64,000 nucleotides of DNA, from positions 73,129,506-73,193,505 of the forward strand of contig OZ020586.1 of assembly GCA_963971535.1 (NCBI GenBank). The letters are read 5' to 3'. Below the pieces are notes generated by a model. It did not search any database and had not been told where the DNA came from. It worked only from the letters and a program-made list of their open reading frames with translations. The stretch is from Notolepis coatsorum. Taxonomy: Eukaryota > Chordata > Actinopteri > Aulopiformes > Paralepididae. Shown here in pieces: positions 46,718 through 58,177 of this stretch (position 1 is the first letter of the stretch; every line of letters starts with the position of its first letter). Position numbers and translations under genes: made by a program.

Positions 46718-47480
46718 TCAGATGGTGTCATAAATACTGTAATAATGGTAATGACCAACCCACGTACCCATGTACGTCACAATAGAAACCGGCCTATAGT
46801 TTCCAACGTCTGTCTTACAATTCTTCTTAAAAAGGGGGACAACCCTGGCCTTTTTTAGTTCAGACGGAAATTTGCCTTGGTTAATCGACAAGTTAATAAT
46901 ATGTGCAATTGTTCTAGAAATTACTTTAGCACTGTCCCTCATAAATCTGGCAGGAATAAGGTCGCCTTATTAGTAGCTAGGGCAGACAGGCATACTCTTA
47001 CCCTTTCCTCCGAGACAGGCCTGATAGTGAATGCATCTGTACGCTACAGGATAGATTTTAAGGTTCTCCTATTTGTTTTTAAAGCCCTTAATGGTCACCC
47101 CCCCCTCCTACATCTCAGACCTCCTTTATCCACCAAGCAGGCAGCAATTGTTGTAAAGAAAGTGTTAAAATAGCAAGCCACCTTCCCCTTATCAAAGCAC
47201 ACATTATCCTTTATTTCAAGTCCAATATTTCCATTTCTAGCTTTGTTCTTTCCTGTGCAACCTAATTCACCAAGAATTGTCCACAGTTTCTTGGGCTGGT
47301 GGGCATTTTCCGCAATGGAATCTATATAAAATTGAGATTTGGCTCTCCTAGTGCTATAACTAGCTTGATTTCTGAAATAAATAAATATCTCATGGTCTGT
47401 GGGCAGTTGTCATTTTAAACTTTCTAAAATAGAAATCACGTTTTCTAATCATATTAAGAATATCAGAGGTCATCCACTTT

Positions 47481-48060
47481 TTACTTCTTTGTTTAATTCT
47501 ACACTCCCTGATTGGGCTTTACAGGTCAAGAAGAAACATCACAATAGATCCAGATCAAAAACCACCATAAAATCCACATTTTGCAACACCCCCAGATTTT
47601 CCCCAATAAAGATGAGGAATGACTCCCTGAAACCTAGCTATAGAAAAAGAAACACCACATCGTCGTCGTGGTGGGGAGAATATTATAGTGTTGCTATGGA
47701 TGATGGAGAGTAGAACAAGCAAATAATTGGTATGTATGTATATATACATGTAAATCAAATCAAATGTATTTGTAAGGCCCGACAACACACGTTAATGTCC
47801 CCATGCGCCGGACACGTCAAGAAGAAAACATCACAATAAATCAAGAACAAAACAAGAACACTATAAAGTCCAAAATATTTTAAATAAATGCAACACTCCC
47901 AGACATACCCCAGGCGAAGATTAGGAAAAACTCACTAAAACCTAGCAATAGGAAAAAATGCACCACAGGCAGTGTGGAGGAGAGAAACCTTAGAAGGGCC
48001 ATTCAAGGGGGGATCTCCCTTCTTAGATGTCGATGATAGTAGTGTTGCAATAAAACAGGT
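47481..48060. mobile_element. Two diverged retroposon 3' copies
   Basis: AAGAAACATCACAATAGATC... at 47528 and AAGAAAACATCACAATAAATC at 47820 head two similar ~200-bp blocks that share GCAACAC(T)CCCAGA and AACCTAGC(T)ATAG. Between them is AAATCAAATCAAATGTATTTG (47754), also seen at 37915. Confidence 0.55.
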
Positions 48061-48408
48061 GAACAGTTGGTAAGCATGCACTCATATGTGTAGTGAAACG
48101 CAGATAAGTGCATGCGATACCAACTGAACATTTTGAAAGATTAAAGATAGAGCTGATAGCAACTGAACATTTTAAAAGATTAAGATTAAAGATAGAGCTG
48201 ATAGCAACTGAACATTTTTGAAAGATTAATGATAGAGGGAAATGGTAATTATACCATTAGGGACCCGCTTCTGTCTCTATTCATTATTCAATATCTACAA
48301 GTTTTACCCTGAGGGATGATCTACAATAAAGTAGGCTACTTACATTCTTGATGCTAGAACTCTCAAAATAGTGTTAGCATAAAAAAATAAGGTAGGCCAG
48401 CTATTTAC
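48061..48408. other. Intergenic, no feature beyond a short tandem repeat
   Basis: AAAGATTAAAGATAGAGCTG with ATAGCAACTGAACATTTT is repeated about three times at 48135-48235. Nothing else is recognised. Confidence 0.5.
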
Positions 48409-48416
48409 ATAGCTTG

Positions 48417-48764
48417 TAGGGGTGTAACGATGCGACCTCACAACGATTAATTTCTATTAAAATTATTCAGGCAACGATTCAATGCATCATGAAATCTCTT
48501 CATTTTACCACGATTCGGTTAATTTTCGATACATTTTCTATCAGTTAATTCCCCCAAAAATTTGAATACACAAATGTGGCTGGGGGAACTGATTCACTCA
48601 GCATGAATGGACTATAGGTCAATAAAAACAATACATTTATTTTTTTATTTTTTATTTCAATTCATTTAGATTATAAACTATTCTAACATTTTCAAATCGA
48701 TGCAGTTGAATAGTCACATTCGAATATATGCATTTCGATTAATCGATGCATCGTTACACCCCTA
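48417..48764. mobile_element. hAT MITE (TAGGGGTGTAACG ends)
   Basis: Ends TAGGGGTGTAACGATGC and GCATCGTTACACCCCTA. Exact 8-bp target duplication ATAGCTTG at 48409-48416 and 48765-48772. 348 bp. Confidence 0.92.
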
Positions 48765-49245
48765 ATAGCTTGCATGCAACTTTGTCTCGAGGTTCCACAA
48801 GTTGATCAAAATCCGAAGTATTTCCAAACGGGGCTTTTAGATTGCTCAGAGTGCAAATCACTGTCTTCACGTCGTGAGTTGGGTTTTGAATTATCTGCCA
48901 TCACGCCATGGTTGTTGTTGTTACTACTGGGACGTTCTTCAGCTCAATGAAAGTGATGTTGCGTGTCTCCTGTCCATCATGCAGCGCATTCAGGCCCGCC
49001 GGAGGCTATTATCTTTTCACAATTTAATATTCATTTTACAATCGAATGTGTTTTGTGACGATTATTCATTTGAATATAGAATATTCGTTGACAGCCCTAC
49101 TTAACAGTAACTGCACACTACGTCACCCCTGAGTGGATCATGGAAAGCCACGTTCTGCAAACTTTCCCCCACTTCAAAACCGAGGTACCGAACCGTGATT
49201 TTTGTGTACTGTTATACCCCTCGTTTGGGTACATGAATTGAGCCG
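48765..49245. other. Intergenic with MITE remnants
   Basis: AGAATATTCGTTGACAGCCCTA at 49077 looks like the right end of a hAT related to families A-C, and CCGAACCGTGATTTTTGTGT at 49190 like the right end of a GGTACCGAAC-type MITE. Their left ends are not found nearby. Confidence 0.35.
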
Positions 49246-49247
49246 TC

Positions 49248-50457
49248 TCCACCAGCTACACCTCCACCAACTACACCTCCACTAGCTACACCCAGGGCCG
49301 GATTAACGACCGGGCCGTTTGGGCCGCGGCCCGTGGGCCTCTAGTGACGAGGGGCCTCACATTTCTTTTTAATATATATATTTATTTTTTATTTATTATT
49401 TTTATTGTTTTGGAGATCGGTGTCATACTGTGACACTGAAATGAAAAGAAAATTTCATTAACAAATTTCTTTTTTGGCAATACAAATATTTCATCAACTA
49501 AAATATACAGTACGTCACACCCCGTGCCTCTCCCTGCCGTCTGCAAGTGGCTAATCTTGAGTTTCCGACCCCCCAGTAGCTAACCATGGATAAATCCAAA
49601 AAAAGGAAAGTCTGAGGAAAATAGAGGGTTTAATTCAGCGTGGACAGATTAATTTGCTTTCACGACTAACAATGCAGGCTTACCTGTAGCCTATGCCTGA
49701 TATGTGGTGCGAAATTTGCGAACAACGATTACTGTCATTTTGATTACTGTAGTTTGCCTGGTATGTAGCCTTGGTTAGTGGCTGCCCCACCAATGTTTTA
49801 CATATAAAAACGCCACTGTGCGTGCATGTGTATGTGTGTGTGGGGGCCTCCACAAGAGTCTGGCCCAGAGGCCTCTGAATTCTTAATCTGGCCTTGGCTA
49901 CACCTCCACCAGCTACACCTCCACCAGCTACACCTCCACCAGCTAAACCTCCACCAGCTAAACCTCCACCAGCTACACCTCCACCAGCTACACCTCTACC
50001 AACTACACCTCCACCAGCTACACCACCAGCTACACCTCCACCAACTACACCTCCACCAACTACACCTCCACCAGCTACACCTCCACCAGCTACACCACCA
50101 GCTACACCTCCACCAACTACACCTCCACCAGCTACACCTCCACCAGCTACACCACCAGCTACACCTCCACCAACTACACCTCCAGCTACACCTCCACCAG
50201 CTACACCTCCACCAGCTACACCACCAGCTACACCTCCACCAACTACACCTCCACCAGCTACACCTCCACCAGCTACACCACCAGCTACACCTCCACCAAC
50301 TACACCTCCAGCTACACCTCCACCAGCTACACCTCCACCAACTACACCTCCACCAGCTACACCACCAGCTACACCTCCACCAACTACACCTCCAGCTACA
50401 CCTCCACTAGCTACACCTCCACCAGTTATACCTCCACCAGCTACACCTCTGGTTAAA
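49248..50457 (+). repeat. 15-bp minisatellite split by a hAT
   Basis: The unit is CACCTCCACCAGCTA with A/T variants (AACTA) and deleted 9-bp forms, about 38 units in total. Three units at 49248-49292 are separated from the rest (49897-50457) by the hAT at 49293. The open frames (TPPPA repeats on +, GGGVA on -) are consequences of the repeat. Confidence 0.93.
49293..49896. mobile_element. hAT element with CAGGGCCGGATTAA ends
   Basis: Ends CAGGGCCGGATTAACG and CTTAATCTGGCCTTG are inverted copies. Exact 8-bp duplication GCTACACC at 49285-49292 and 49897-49904. 604 bp. Near 49586 ATGGATAAATCCAAAAAAAG looks like a transposase start (MDKSKKRKV), followed at once by a stop. Confidence 0.88.
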
Positions 50458-50654
50458 TGATATTGTTGTTTATATCGTATGTTCTGGGTCATTCCTTTAC
50501 TTGATCACTTTGACCTATTTCATGACAAACAAACACTGTTTAAGTGGGATGTGATTAATCTAAATAGTGCCGGGTTCAAGTTACTCTCATCTAACATACT
50601 ACTAACATTAAACTCTCATTAACGTGCTGTAGCTCAGACTCACATCACTCCTCT

Positions 50655-51649
50655 GCCAGTGTCAGGGTCTGTGTGGCTGATCAAGAGCCTGTAGGACTCT
50701 TGTAATCCAGCTGCTGTGTATAGGTGGGGAGACATGCTTCCACTTCCGCAATATTAAACGTGTAGCTAAGAGCGAGGAGAAGGTCACTACAGTTTGAATC
50801 TCCCTGGGTGTTCTCATTTCAGGCAGAAGCCCAAAGACAGCTGTAACATGATCCGGGTCAAAGTTTCTATCCAATATTGTATTAAAAATGTCTGTCCAGT
50901 AGCTGGTGAGAGACGGACAGGACCAGAACATGTGTATCAAGTCTGCAGGGGCCTGCTTACATCTGTTACAGGACCAGAACATGTATCAAGTCTGCAGGGG
51001 CCTGCTTACATCTGTTACAGGACCAGAACATGTGTATCAAGTCTGCAGGGGCCTGCTTACATCTGTTACAGGACCAGAACATGTATCAAGTCTGCAGGGG
51101 CCTGCTTACATCTGTTACAGGACCAGAACATGTGTATCAAGTCTGCAGGGGCCTGCTTACATCTGTTACAGGACCAGAACATGTATCAAGTCTGCAGGGG
51201 CCTACTTACATCTGTTACAGGACCAGAACATGTGTATCAAGTCTGCAGGGGTCTTCTTACATCTGTTACAGGTACTAATAGCTGGAAAAGTTTTGACAAT
51301 CTTGCATTTGTGTAGTGTGCAATATAAAATTGAATGAGTGCATGCTTAGCACATATCAATGAGGAATGAACAAGGTCTAATATTGCCTCCCACTGCTCAT
51401 CTGAAAGGTCCCCTTCCAGATCTTGTTCCCAGGAACCTTTGAGAGTAGTTAATGTTGATCATTCTGTCGTATATCTCTGACACAATCCCCTTTTTAGTTG
51501 GATTTAATTTAAAGAAGTCATCAAGGATGTATGAAGAGGGATGATTGGGGAACAAAATGTGCCAAATTTGAAAATAGTGGAATAAATGTGTTTTTGGGAG
51601 GTGACATTTTTCTTGATAGTTGGGCAAATTATTAAAAACATATGGTCTG
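50655..51649 (-). mobile_element. L1 ORF2 C-terminal relic with expanded zinc-knuckle minisatellite
   Basis: The - strand encodes CNRCKQAPADLIHMFWSCP (Cys-rich motif of L1 ORF2) followed by SYWTDIFNTILDRNFDPDHV. Upstream (51397-51627) is FHYFQIWHILFPNHPSSYIL, earlier ORF2 sequence. Between them the Cys-rich codons are tandemly amplified (50927-51285). The element continues past the S1 SINE to ~52182. 5' truncated and inactive. Confidence 0.75.
50927..51285 (-). repeat. 51/49-bp alternating minisatellite inside L1 coding sequence
   Basis: About seven units of GGACCAGAACATGTGTATCA + AGTCTGCAGGGGCCTGCTTA + CATCTGTTACA. Units alternate between ATGTGTATC (51 bp) and ATGTATC (49 bp), making a ~100-bp higher-order dimer. 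Confidence 0.93.
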
Positions 51650-52134
51650 GGCGGCTAAGTGGCGCAGTGGGCAAGGCGCTCGCCACTAACGCAGGAGATG
51701 CTGGGTTCGAGCCCAGCTCTCGGCGTTGCTACCAGCTTGGCTGGTCGTTCATACTAACACAATTGGCAGTGTTAGGGGTGGGGAAGCTGGTGGGTGGGTC
51801 GTGGTCGTTGTAAACAGCGACTCCTACAGTTCGGTCGGGGCGCCTGCTCAGTGAAGAAAAGATCTAAGGGGGGTAGTGTGATCCTTCCACACGTTACACC
51901 CTCTCAGTGAGAGTCCGCGCTGCCAGGTGAGAAGAAGCGGTTGATTGGCTACACATGTGTCGGAGGAAGCATGTGATACTATCATTGTGATAGCCTCCAC
52001 TCTCCCAGACCGACTGTGGGGGGTAGGTGCGCAGCGACCAGGAAGGGGATTGGGAATTGGCATAACGACTAAACATTGGGATGGGAGAAAAACTGAGGAA
52101 AAAGGAGGGGGGAAAAGATAAAAAATAAATAAAA
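51650..52134 (+). mobile_element. tRNA-derived SINE (family S1), full length, diverged
   Basis: Head GGCGGCTAAGTGGCGCAGTG, B box GGTTCGAGCCC, A-rich 3' end. Target duplication AAAAACATATGGTCTG at 51634-51649 and about 52134-52149. The body differs from the other three (CATTGTGATAGCCTCCACTC insert), so it is a separate subfamily. It is inserted in the L1 relic. Confidence 0.88.
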
Positions 52135-52182
52135 AAAACATATGGTCTGAAATGGATTTCATACCCTTCATACCCTTATTAC

Positions 52183-52506
52183 GGTGGTGTAGTGGTCACC
52201 TCACAGCAAGAAGGTCCAGGGTTCGATTCCCCCTTGGGGACCAGGTTTCCATGTTGCCAGGTACCCAGGTGGGGCATCTCCCAGGCCTTTCTGTGTGGAG
52301 TTTGCATGTTCTCCCCGTGCTCGCAAGGGTTTCCCCCCCGATAAGATAAACCCAATGGAAAAACATGCACGCAACAGATCGCTGATGCTGTCGCGTCATT
52401 GACGTAGACGGGCAGGAGCACTTGGATTGGTCCCCGGGCGCGGTACCTCGCCGACGCCCTGTCTGCTCCCGGCTGCCCTTGGGGGGGAGGACGACGGGAT
52501 GGGTTA
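52183..52506 (+). mobile_element. tRNA-derived SINE (family S2)
   Basis: GGTGGTGTAGTGGTCACCTC, B box GGTTCGATTCCC, body and end as in 42926-43268. The head lacks ~15 bp between the A and B boxes. Confidence 0.8.
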
Positions 52507-52510
52507 AGCC

Positions 52511-53760
52511 AGTGCTTCTCAAACTTTTTCTGTCAGGCCCCCCTTTGGCGGACCAAAATATCTTGGGCCCCCCCCCCCCCCCCCTCGCCCCAACAAAATA
52601 GTCATGAAATGGGCCATGTTTAAATTTATTGAAATAACACCAATATCGTGACCTTTCAAATTGGCAACACCTTCCCTCGCGAGAGCCACCTTGCCTCGCT
52701 GTGAAACAGCACTGCAGAATGGTCAGCTTCCATCTCCTCACACAGCGCAGAGAACAGGCGCGCTTTCAGGGCTCGGGTTTTGATGAAATTTACCACGTTT
52801 ATAACTTCTGTCAAAACCTCATTCAGCTCAGGGCTAAGCTGTCTTGACGCTGGCGCCTCTCTGTGAATTTACAGTGCGTCCATTGCGCGTTTGGCGAGAC
52901 CCCCTTGATGAGCGCCTATAGCCCCCTCCTTTTCCCTGCCATGGCCTGCGCACCGTCAGAGCAAAAGCCCACACAGTTCTCCCATTTCAGTCCATGTTCT
53001 GTCAGGTAACTGTCAATAATTTTGAAGAGCTCATCAGCTGTCGCTGTTTTTGACATATTTGCAAAACAGCAGATCTTCACTCAGTGACTGGGAATTTACA
53101 AAGCGAACATAGGAAATAAGCAAACAGTCTTTATTGCTGTCAGTCTTTGACAAGGCAACAAGCATGTCATCCTCAAGGCTCAACTTGGCCCTATATTTTG
53201 TTTTCAGAGCTGTCATGGATGAAAAGCCAGCTTCACACAGATATGTGGTGCTGAATGGTATCAACACCTTAACTGCTGCATCATGAATGAATGAATGAAT
53301 GAAAACTTTATTTAACAGATTGCAGAATGGGTACAATACAGTACGGCTCAATACATACAATTGTTAAGGGGATGCAGACCTGAGAAAGACGTTTGTCTTG
53401 TTTCCATCAGGGTCCCCCATTTTCAATTCATATAGACATTTATGACATACACAACATACATGACATTTATGGCATAGGGACATATAGGTGAGATACTTGG
53501 TACTCAGCGCCACACTCTGAAACTAGCTCTCCAGGTGGTATCAGATGAGATTTCAATGAGTTCTTCCAAGAGTTTGGATGGAGATGTGTCAGGAAGCTTT
53601 GTCTCAATGTTGTCTGTAAAGTTTTTTTTTATCCAGAGTAACTTGGTGATCCTTTTCTGTGTTTTATTAAATAATGATTTTCAGATTTTGAGAAATGGTC
53701 AGACTTATCCAAGTATGGTATTTTCATGGAGAACAGTGCAGCTGCAACAGATAGCACTTT
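52511..53760 (-). mobile_element. hAT (ZBED/Charlie-type) transposase relic
   Basis: The left end CAGTGCTTCTCAAACTTTTT is a hAT-type terminus. On the - strand, ENCVGFCSDGAQAMAGK (about 52935-52985) is the conserved ZBED-type hAT block. [20 protein letters not shown] followed by KTKYRAKL (about 53175-53275) is the C-terminal dimerisation region. PSKLLEELIEISSD (about 53540-53580) lies just upstream of it in the protein. A LINE 3' tail (53283-53500) splits it. It has several stops and frameshifts and is inactive. Confidence 0.75.
53283..53500 (-). mobile_element. LINE 3' tail with (TGAA)n
   Basis: (TGAA)n then AACAGATTGCAGAATGGGTA and CAATACAGTACGGCTCAATA, the same 3' end as the LINE at 58853. 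5' truncated in the 3' UTR. Confidence 0.8.
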
Positions 53761-54283
53761 AGTGATAATTTTCTGTAATCCCAAAAAAAATAAATGTTGT
53801 GTGCATGTGTGTGTGTATTCCAGTGTGTGTGTGCCGCTCCCATTGCATGTCCCAGTTCGTTGCATGCCGAATAAAGACCTCTAAAGAGGTCCTGCATTAT
53901 TATTATTATATATATACTGTACATTAAACCAGTGGTGGAAGAAGTACAGAGTTCCTTTACTTAAGTAAAAGTAGAACTACTCTGATACCTGGAGTACTCT
54001 GGTAAAAGTAAATGTTTTAGCTAAGTAAAATGTTTTATGTAAAAATGTTTTGCTATTGAATGTACTTAAGTATCTAAAGTAAAAGTACACATTCTACATG
54101 ACGTTTGTGTATCCATTGACCTCTATAGGTTATGTTGAAGTGGTATGTGGTCCAGTTATGCTGCTCTGATTATGTCCTCTTGAAGTTCAAATGTGAAAGT
54201 ATATAATCTTCATACATTTTTTATTATGTTTTCTATGCAAAAACCTTTTCATTTACATTTAGTCATTTAGTACGCTTTTCTTC
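53761..54283. mobile_element. Retroposon end and MITE fragment
   Basis: 53865-53920 reads CCGAATAAAGACCTCTAAAG then an (ATT)n, a retroposon-like 3' end. 53930-54080 (AGTGGTGGAAGAAGTACAGA, ACTTAAGTAAAAGTAG) is the MITE type also seen at 26570. The rest is not recognised. Confidence 0.45.
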
Positions 54284-54285
54284 AA

Positions 54286-54900
54286 AGTAACAGAGGTGTT
54301 TAGCAGGCTGTGACGTACAGACGTAGAGACAGGTGTTTAGCAGGTTGTGACGTACAGACGTAGAGACAGGTGTTTAGCAGGTTGTGACGTACAGACGTAG
54401 AGACAGGTGTTTAGCAGGTTGTGACGTACAGACGTAGAGACACAGGTGTTTAGCAGGTTGTGACGTACAGACGTAGAGACACAGGTGTTTAGCAGGTTGT
54501 GACGTACAGACGTAGAGACACAGGTGTTTAGCAGGTTGTGACGTACAGGTGTAGAGACAGGTGTTTAGCAGGTTGTGACGTACAGACGTAGAGACAGGTG
54601 TTTAGCAGGTTGTGACGTACAGACGTAGAGACACAGGTGTTTAGCAGGCTGTGACGTACAGACGTAGAGAGAGGTGTTTAGCAGGTTGTGACGTACAGAC
54701 GTAGAGACACAGGTGTTTAGCAGGCTGTGACGTACAGACGTAGAGACACAGGTGTTTATCAGGCTGTGATGTACAGACGTAGACACAGGTGTTTAGCAGG
54801 TTGTGACGTACAGACGTAGAGACAGGTGTTTAGCAGGTTGTGATGTACAGACGTAGAGTCAGGTGTTTAGCAGGTTGTGACGTACAGGCATGGAGTCAGC
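54286..54900 (+). repeat. ~38-bp minisatellite, about 16 units
   Basis: The unit is GTGTTTAGCAGGTTGTGACG + TACAGACGTAGAGACA(CA)G, with a 2-bp CA length variant. Confidence 0.95.
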
Positions 54901-55287
54901 TCTGCGTGTCTGCTCTGATTATGAGGAAGTAGAAATAAATATGTGACTTGTGGCGTCCCTCCTTTTTATCAGTGTGGGTTTATGTTGACTTAAGATAAGA
55001 CTCTAGTTTAACAAAGATCTTTGTGGTTTTCTTTGCTTATCACACACTCACTCATTTGTTTGATGACTTGCTAGGAAATGAATAGCTTGTCTCAAGAAAC
55101 AATAGAGATAACACAATATCATAGTTACTGTATATGTTTATATATATACACTATATATACACACCGGAAAAACTATTATATACAAAAAATAAGCGAATGA
55201 ATACTGTGAAATTAAGTATACAGTTGCAAAGTATCATCAAAGTATACTGTTGCAAAGTATCTATCATAGCATACAGTATATATCATA

Positions 55288-55565
55288 GTATACACCTGGG
55301 TCACATGACAACAGTATTAATATGTTTGTGATATGTTCCAATGAGCCTGGGTCACATGACAACAGTAGTACCATGTTTGTGATATGTTTCAATTAGCCTG
55401 GGTCACATGACAACAGTAGTACCATGTTTGTGATATGTTTCAATGAGCCTGGGTCACATGACAACAGTAGTACCATGTTTGTGATATGTTTCAATGAGCC
55501 TGGGTCACATGACAACAGTAGTACCATGTTTGTGATATGTTTCAATGAGCCTGGGTCAACAGTAG
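55288..55565 (+). repeat. ~51-bp minisatellite, about 5 units
   Basis: The unit is AGCCTGGGTCACATGACAAC + AGTAGTACCATGTTTGTGAT + ATGTTTCAATG. Confidence 0.95.
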
Positions 55566-56925
55566 TTTGAGTCACCAGAGCCCAACATGGTGTTATGTTC
55601 TGGTTACACAGGGTTTGCTGTATGTTGTGATAGTGGGTATGGTGCCTCTAAGAGTGTGTGACTATTATGGGATGCTGTTGACGTTACGGGCAGAGCGCGC
55701 GCTGATACAAAGTAGTGTTATCTGTGATTTGTTACAGGAGACTTGAGTAGGAATTGTTGTTCCGACATTGAAACTGTGCGTGTGCAGTCTTTCCACACAC
55801 AACACATGGTCCTGACTTTAAACTAAACCAACTTCAGTGGTTTCAGGAAACTCACTCAGGTGCCAGGAAGGGTGAGAAGACAACACTTCCTATAGTTGAG
55901 TCCTACAGAGGGTGGATTGTTGGAAATGGTCATGTGACTTTGCGTTTCAGCTGAACACGATCATAATAGCAGTAATTAATATAAGTAATTATATTCTAAA
56001 TCCACTGTATATTTGTATAGTATTACTTATTACTTTTTACTTCTTACATTTAGTACTGTATTTTATTCTTATTTGTTTTTTTATCATGTCTATTTTGTAT
56101 TTTATTGTTTGTATTTTTGCACAATCTAGGCGGGCATGGCCACCTACATTTCACTGCATGTCTCGTGTATGTATGTGACAAATAACACTCTTGGATCCTG
56201 AATGATGATTAACGCAAGATCAATAGATGAGACAGGAATTCCACTGTTGACCCGTCAACCTTCTAAATAGTTACGTGTGTGTGTGTTTGTTTTTCTCATC
56301 TTTCTATCCTTGTGGGGACCTTACTCTGGACACCACAAGGTCAAGAGGCCTTGTTAAGATAGATTAAGGTGAGGGTCAGGGGTCATGGAATGAATGTGAG
56401 AGAGAGAGAATTGTCGCCAGACCTCCATTTATACTAATTCCAGTGTGGATGATGTCAGGTCAGTGAGGTGGTGGAGTGTTTTAACCAGCCTCATCCTGAC
56501 TGACACTTTGTTTAATAATGCTGTCTCACTATAAGTCCTTCTGCAGAACAAAGCAGCAGGTAAACAAAGGGTTCTGCAGGGGAGGATAACGTAACTACAT
56601 GTCAGAAACAAGGTTATTATAGAGAGATAGACATAGAGAGAGACAGAGAGAGATATACAGATAGAGGGATATACATAGAGAGAGAGAGACATATAGAGGC
56701 AGATAGAGATATAGACATATAGAGACAGAGAGAGAGAGACAGGTTGTTATGTGTTGTCCTTACACTGACTCAGCTCTTATTCCTGCTATGGCACCTGCTG
56801 CGATGACTGATTAGTTAGAGATTAGTCAGTAATTATGAGTCAGTGTTGACGACGCAACAACAACCTCTCACTTTTCAAAATACACTCCTACACCAGTGCT
56901 CAAATGAAATGTAAACAGTCATTAC
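55566..56925. other. Intergenic with retroposon fragments
   Basis: 55985-56200 ends TTTCACTGCATGTCTCGTGT and ATGTGACAAATAACACTC, a LINE-like 3' end. 56270-56400 contains CTTGTGGGGACCTTACTCTG, a common fish repeat. 56635-56740 is a (GAGA)n-rich tract. No host gene is seen. Confidence 0.4.
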
Positions 56926-57003
56926 CAACACACACACACGCACGCACACACACACACACGCGCACACACACACGCACACACACACACACACACACACGCA
57001 CAC

Positions 57004-57098
<95 letters not shown>
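56926..57098. repeat. (CA)n microsatellite
   Basis: CA tract with CG interruptions in the first third, pure thereafter. Confidence 0.95.
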
Positions 57099-57099
<1 letters not shown>

Positions 57100-57239
57100 A
57101 ATGACCTCTGTCCCAGTATCAGTGTACGGAGCTCTCAGTCTGCCTGGTGCTGGTTTGATCCACGTGCCAGCTGTATAAGAGCCAGACTTACACAAGAGAG
57201 ATACCACATGCATAACGGTTCATCTGTAGTTAAGGTTAT

Positions 57240-58125
57240 CTCTATTAAGGTCAAGGTAGGGGTTAGGTGTATAAACAGTAAGGTTACAGTAAGAGGTAGG
57301 TTTATAAACAGTAAGGTTAGTGTAATGGTTATGTTTATAAACAGTATAAATGAAGGTTAAGGTAATGGTTAGGTTTATAAACAGTAAGGGTTATGTTTAT
57401 AAACAGTAAGGTTAAGGTAAGGGTTATATTCATAAACAGTAAGGTTAGGGTTAAAGTAATGGTTATGTTTATAAACAGTAAGGTTAACTCTTTCTCTGCC
57501 ACGCTGGGAACGGGATATCACTATGTGCTGCCACGCATTAAACCAATGGAGTCGCTCACCTTGTTTGCAGGGCTATAACTATATATATATATTATAGCTA
57601 TGGATGCAATACTATGGCCCATTTGGCATCGAGTATCTATCGTTCAAGATGTGAAAAAGGAATAATTCTTCCATCCATACATTCCCGTTTTATACCGTGG
57701 TGAATATAAGTATGGTTTTAGAGCGGTTTAGGGTAATTCCTGGGAGCCTAGTAATAGGCTGCGACGCATATTATACTTAATCCATTGGCATTTCGTCCTA
57801 GTATACACGCTACAATTAAAAATTCAAATGCATATGATCGGTATATTATGTTCCATCATGAATGCATGAAACATACACATACACAGAGTCTCAAAGGGAG
57901 TGCCACCAGGCGGCGGTATTAGAATTTTGCGATCTCGGACTCATTCCCTATGGTTACACAGGCTCCCTGGATGAATAACGATTGGAAATAGCGGATAAAA
58001 GAAATAACGATCAAATAATAAATCGTTGTTGGCAGGGAATGAGTTAAGGTAATGGTTATGTTTATAAACAGTAAGTTTAAGGTAAAGGTTATGTTTATTT
58101 ACAGTTATGATTAAGTTAAGAGTTA
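57240..58125 (+). repeat. ~32-bp degenerate minisatellite split by a MITE
   Basis: The unit is AAGGTTAAGGTAATGGTTAT + GTTTATAAACAGT. Eight or so units lie left of 57484 and two to three resume after 58047. Confidence 0.88.
57488..58043. mobile_element. piggyBac-like MITE, TTAA target (copy 7)
   Basis: TTAA at 57484-57487 and 58044-58047. The ends are CTCTTTCTCTGCCACGCTGG and the inverse of GGCAGGGAATGAG. It shares GCAGGGCTATAACTATA and ACTATGGCCCATTTGGCATC with other copies. 556 bp. Confidence 0.75.
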
Positions 58126-58177
58126 CAGCAGAGTGGTCACATGACGTCTTGTCCTGATCGCCTCCATTCATCTAGGC

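Larger units (their letters stand above)
37970..47480 (-). mobile_element. LINE of the L2/CR1/Rex (jockey) type, 5' truncated, split by a gypsy element and another insert
   Basis: The 3' end carries an (ATTG)n tail at 37970-37988. Reading the - strand from the right: 46940-47480 holds the pre-RT region. 46718-46942 encodes ARVVPLFKKNCKTDVGNYRP-type RT sequence. 45468-45803 encodes GFRAAHSTDTCLIHLMDYIK and LLDLQKAFDIVNHAIL. 44964-45370 encodes the catalytic LLLYADDSALLVQG and NKLSIHLGKTESILFG. After the gypsy element, 38250-38600 encodes the C-terminus (MFNIVNGTAPSYL, FFYTGISMWNSLPLRIK). Several frameshifts are evident, so it is inactive. A second copy of the family is at 58853-61585. Confidence 0.8.

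Noticed and set aside
49826-50492. Pro/Thr/Ala- or Gly/Val/Ala-rich proteins (188-270 codons)
   Set aside because: These are frames of a 15-bp minisatellite that is interrupted by a transposon. Nothing indicates transcription or a conserved family.
57240-58125. Telomere-like TTAGGG/TTAAGG runs (also near 63930)
   Set aside because: The motif is embedded in a longer ~32-bp unit (or in MITE sequence) and is not a (TTAGGG)n array.
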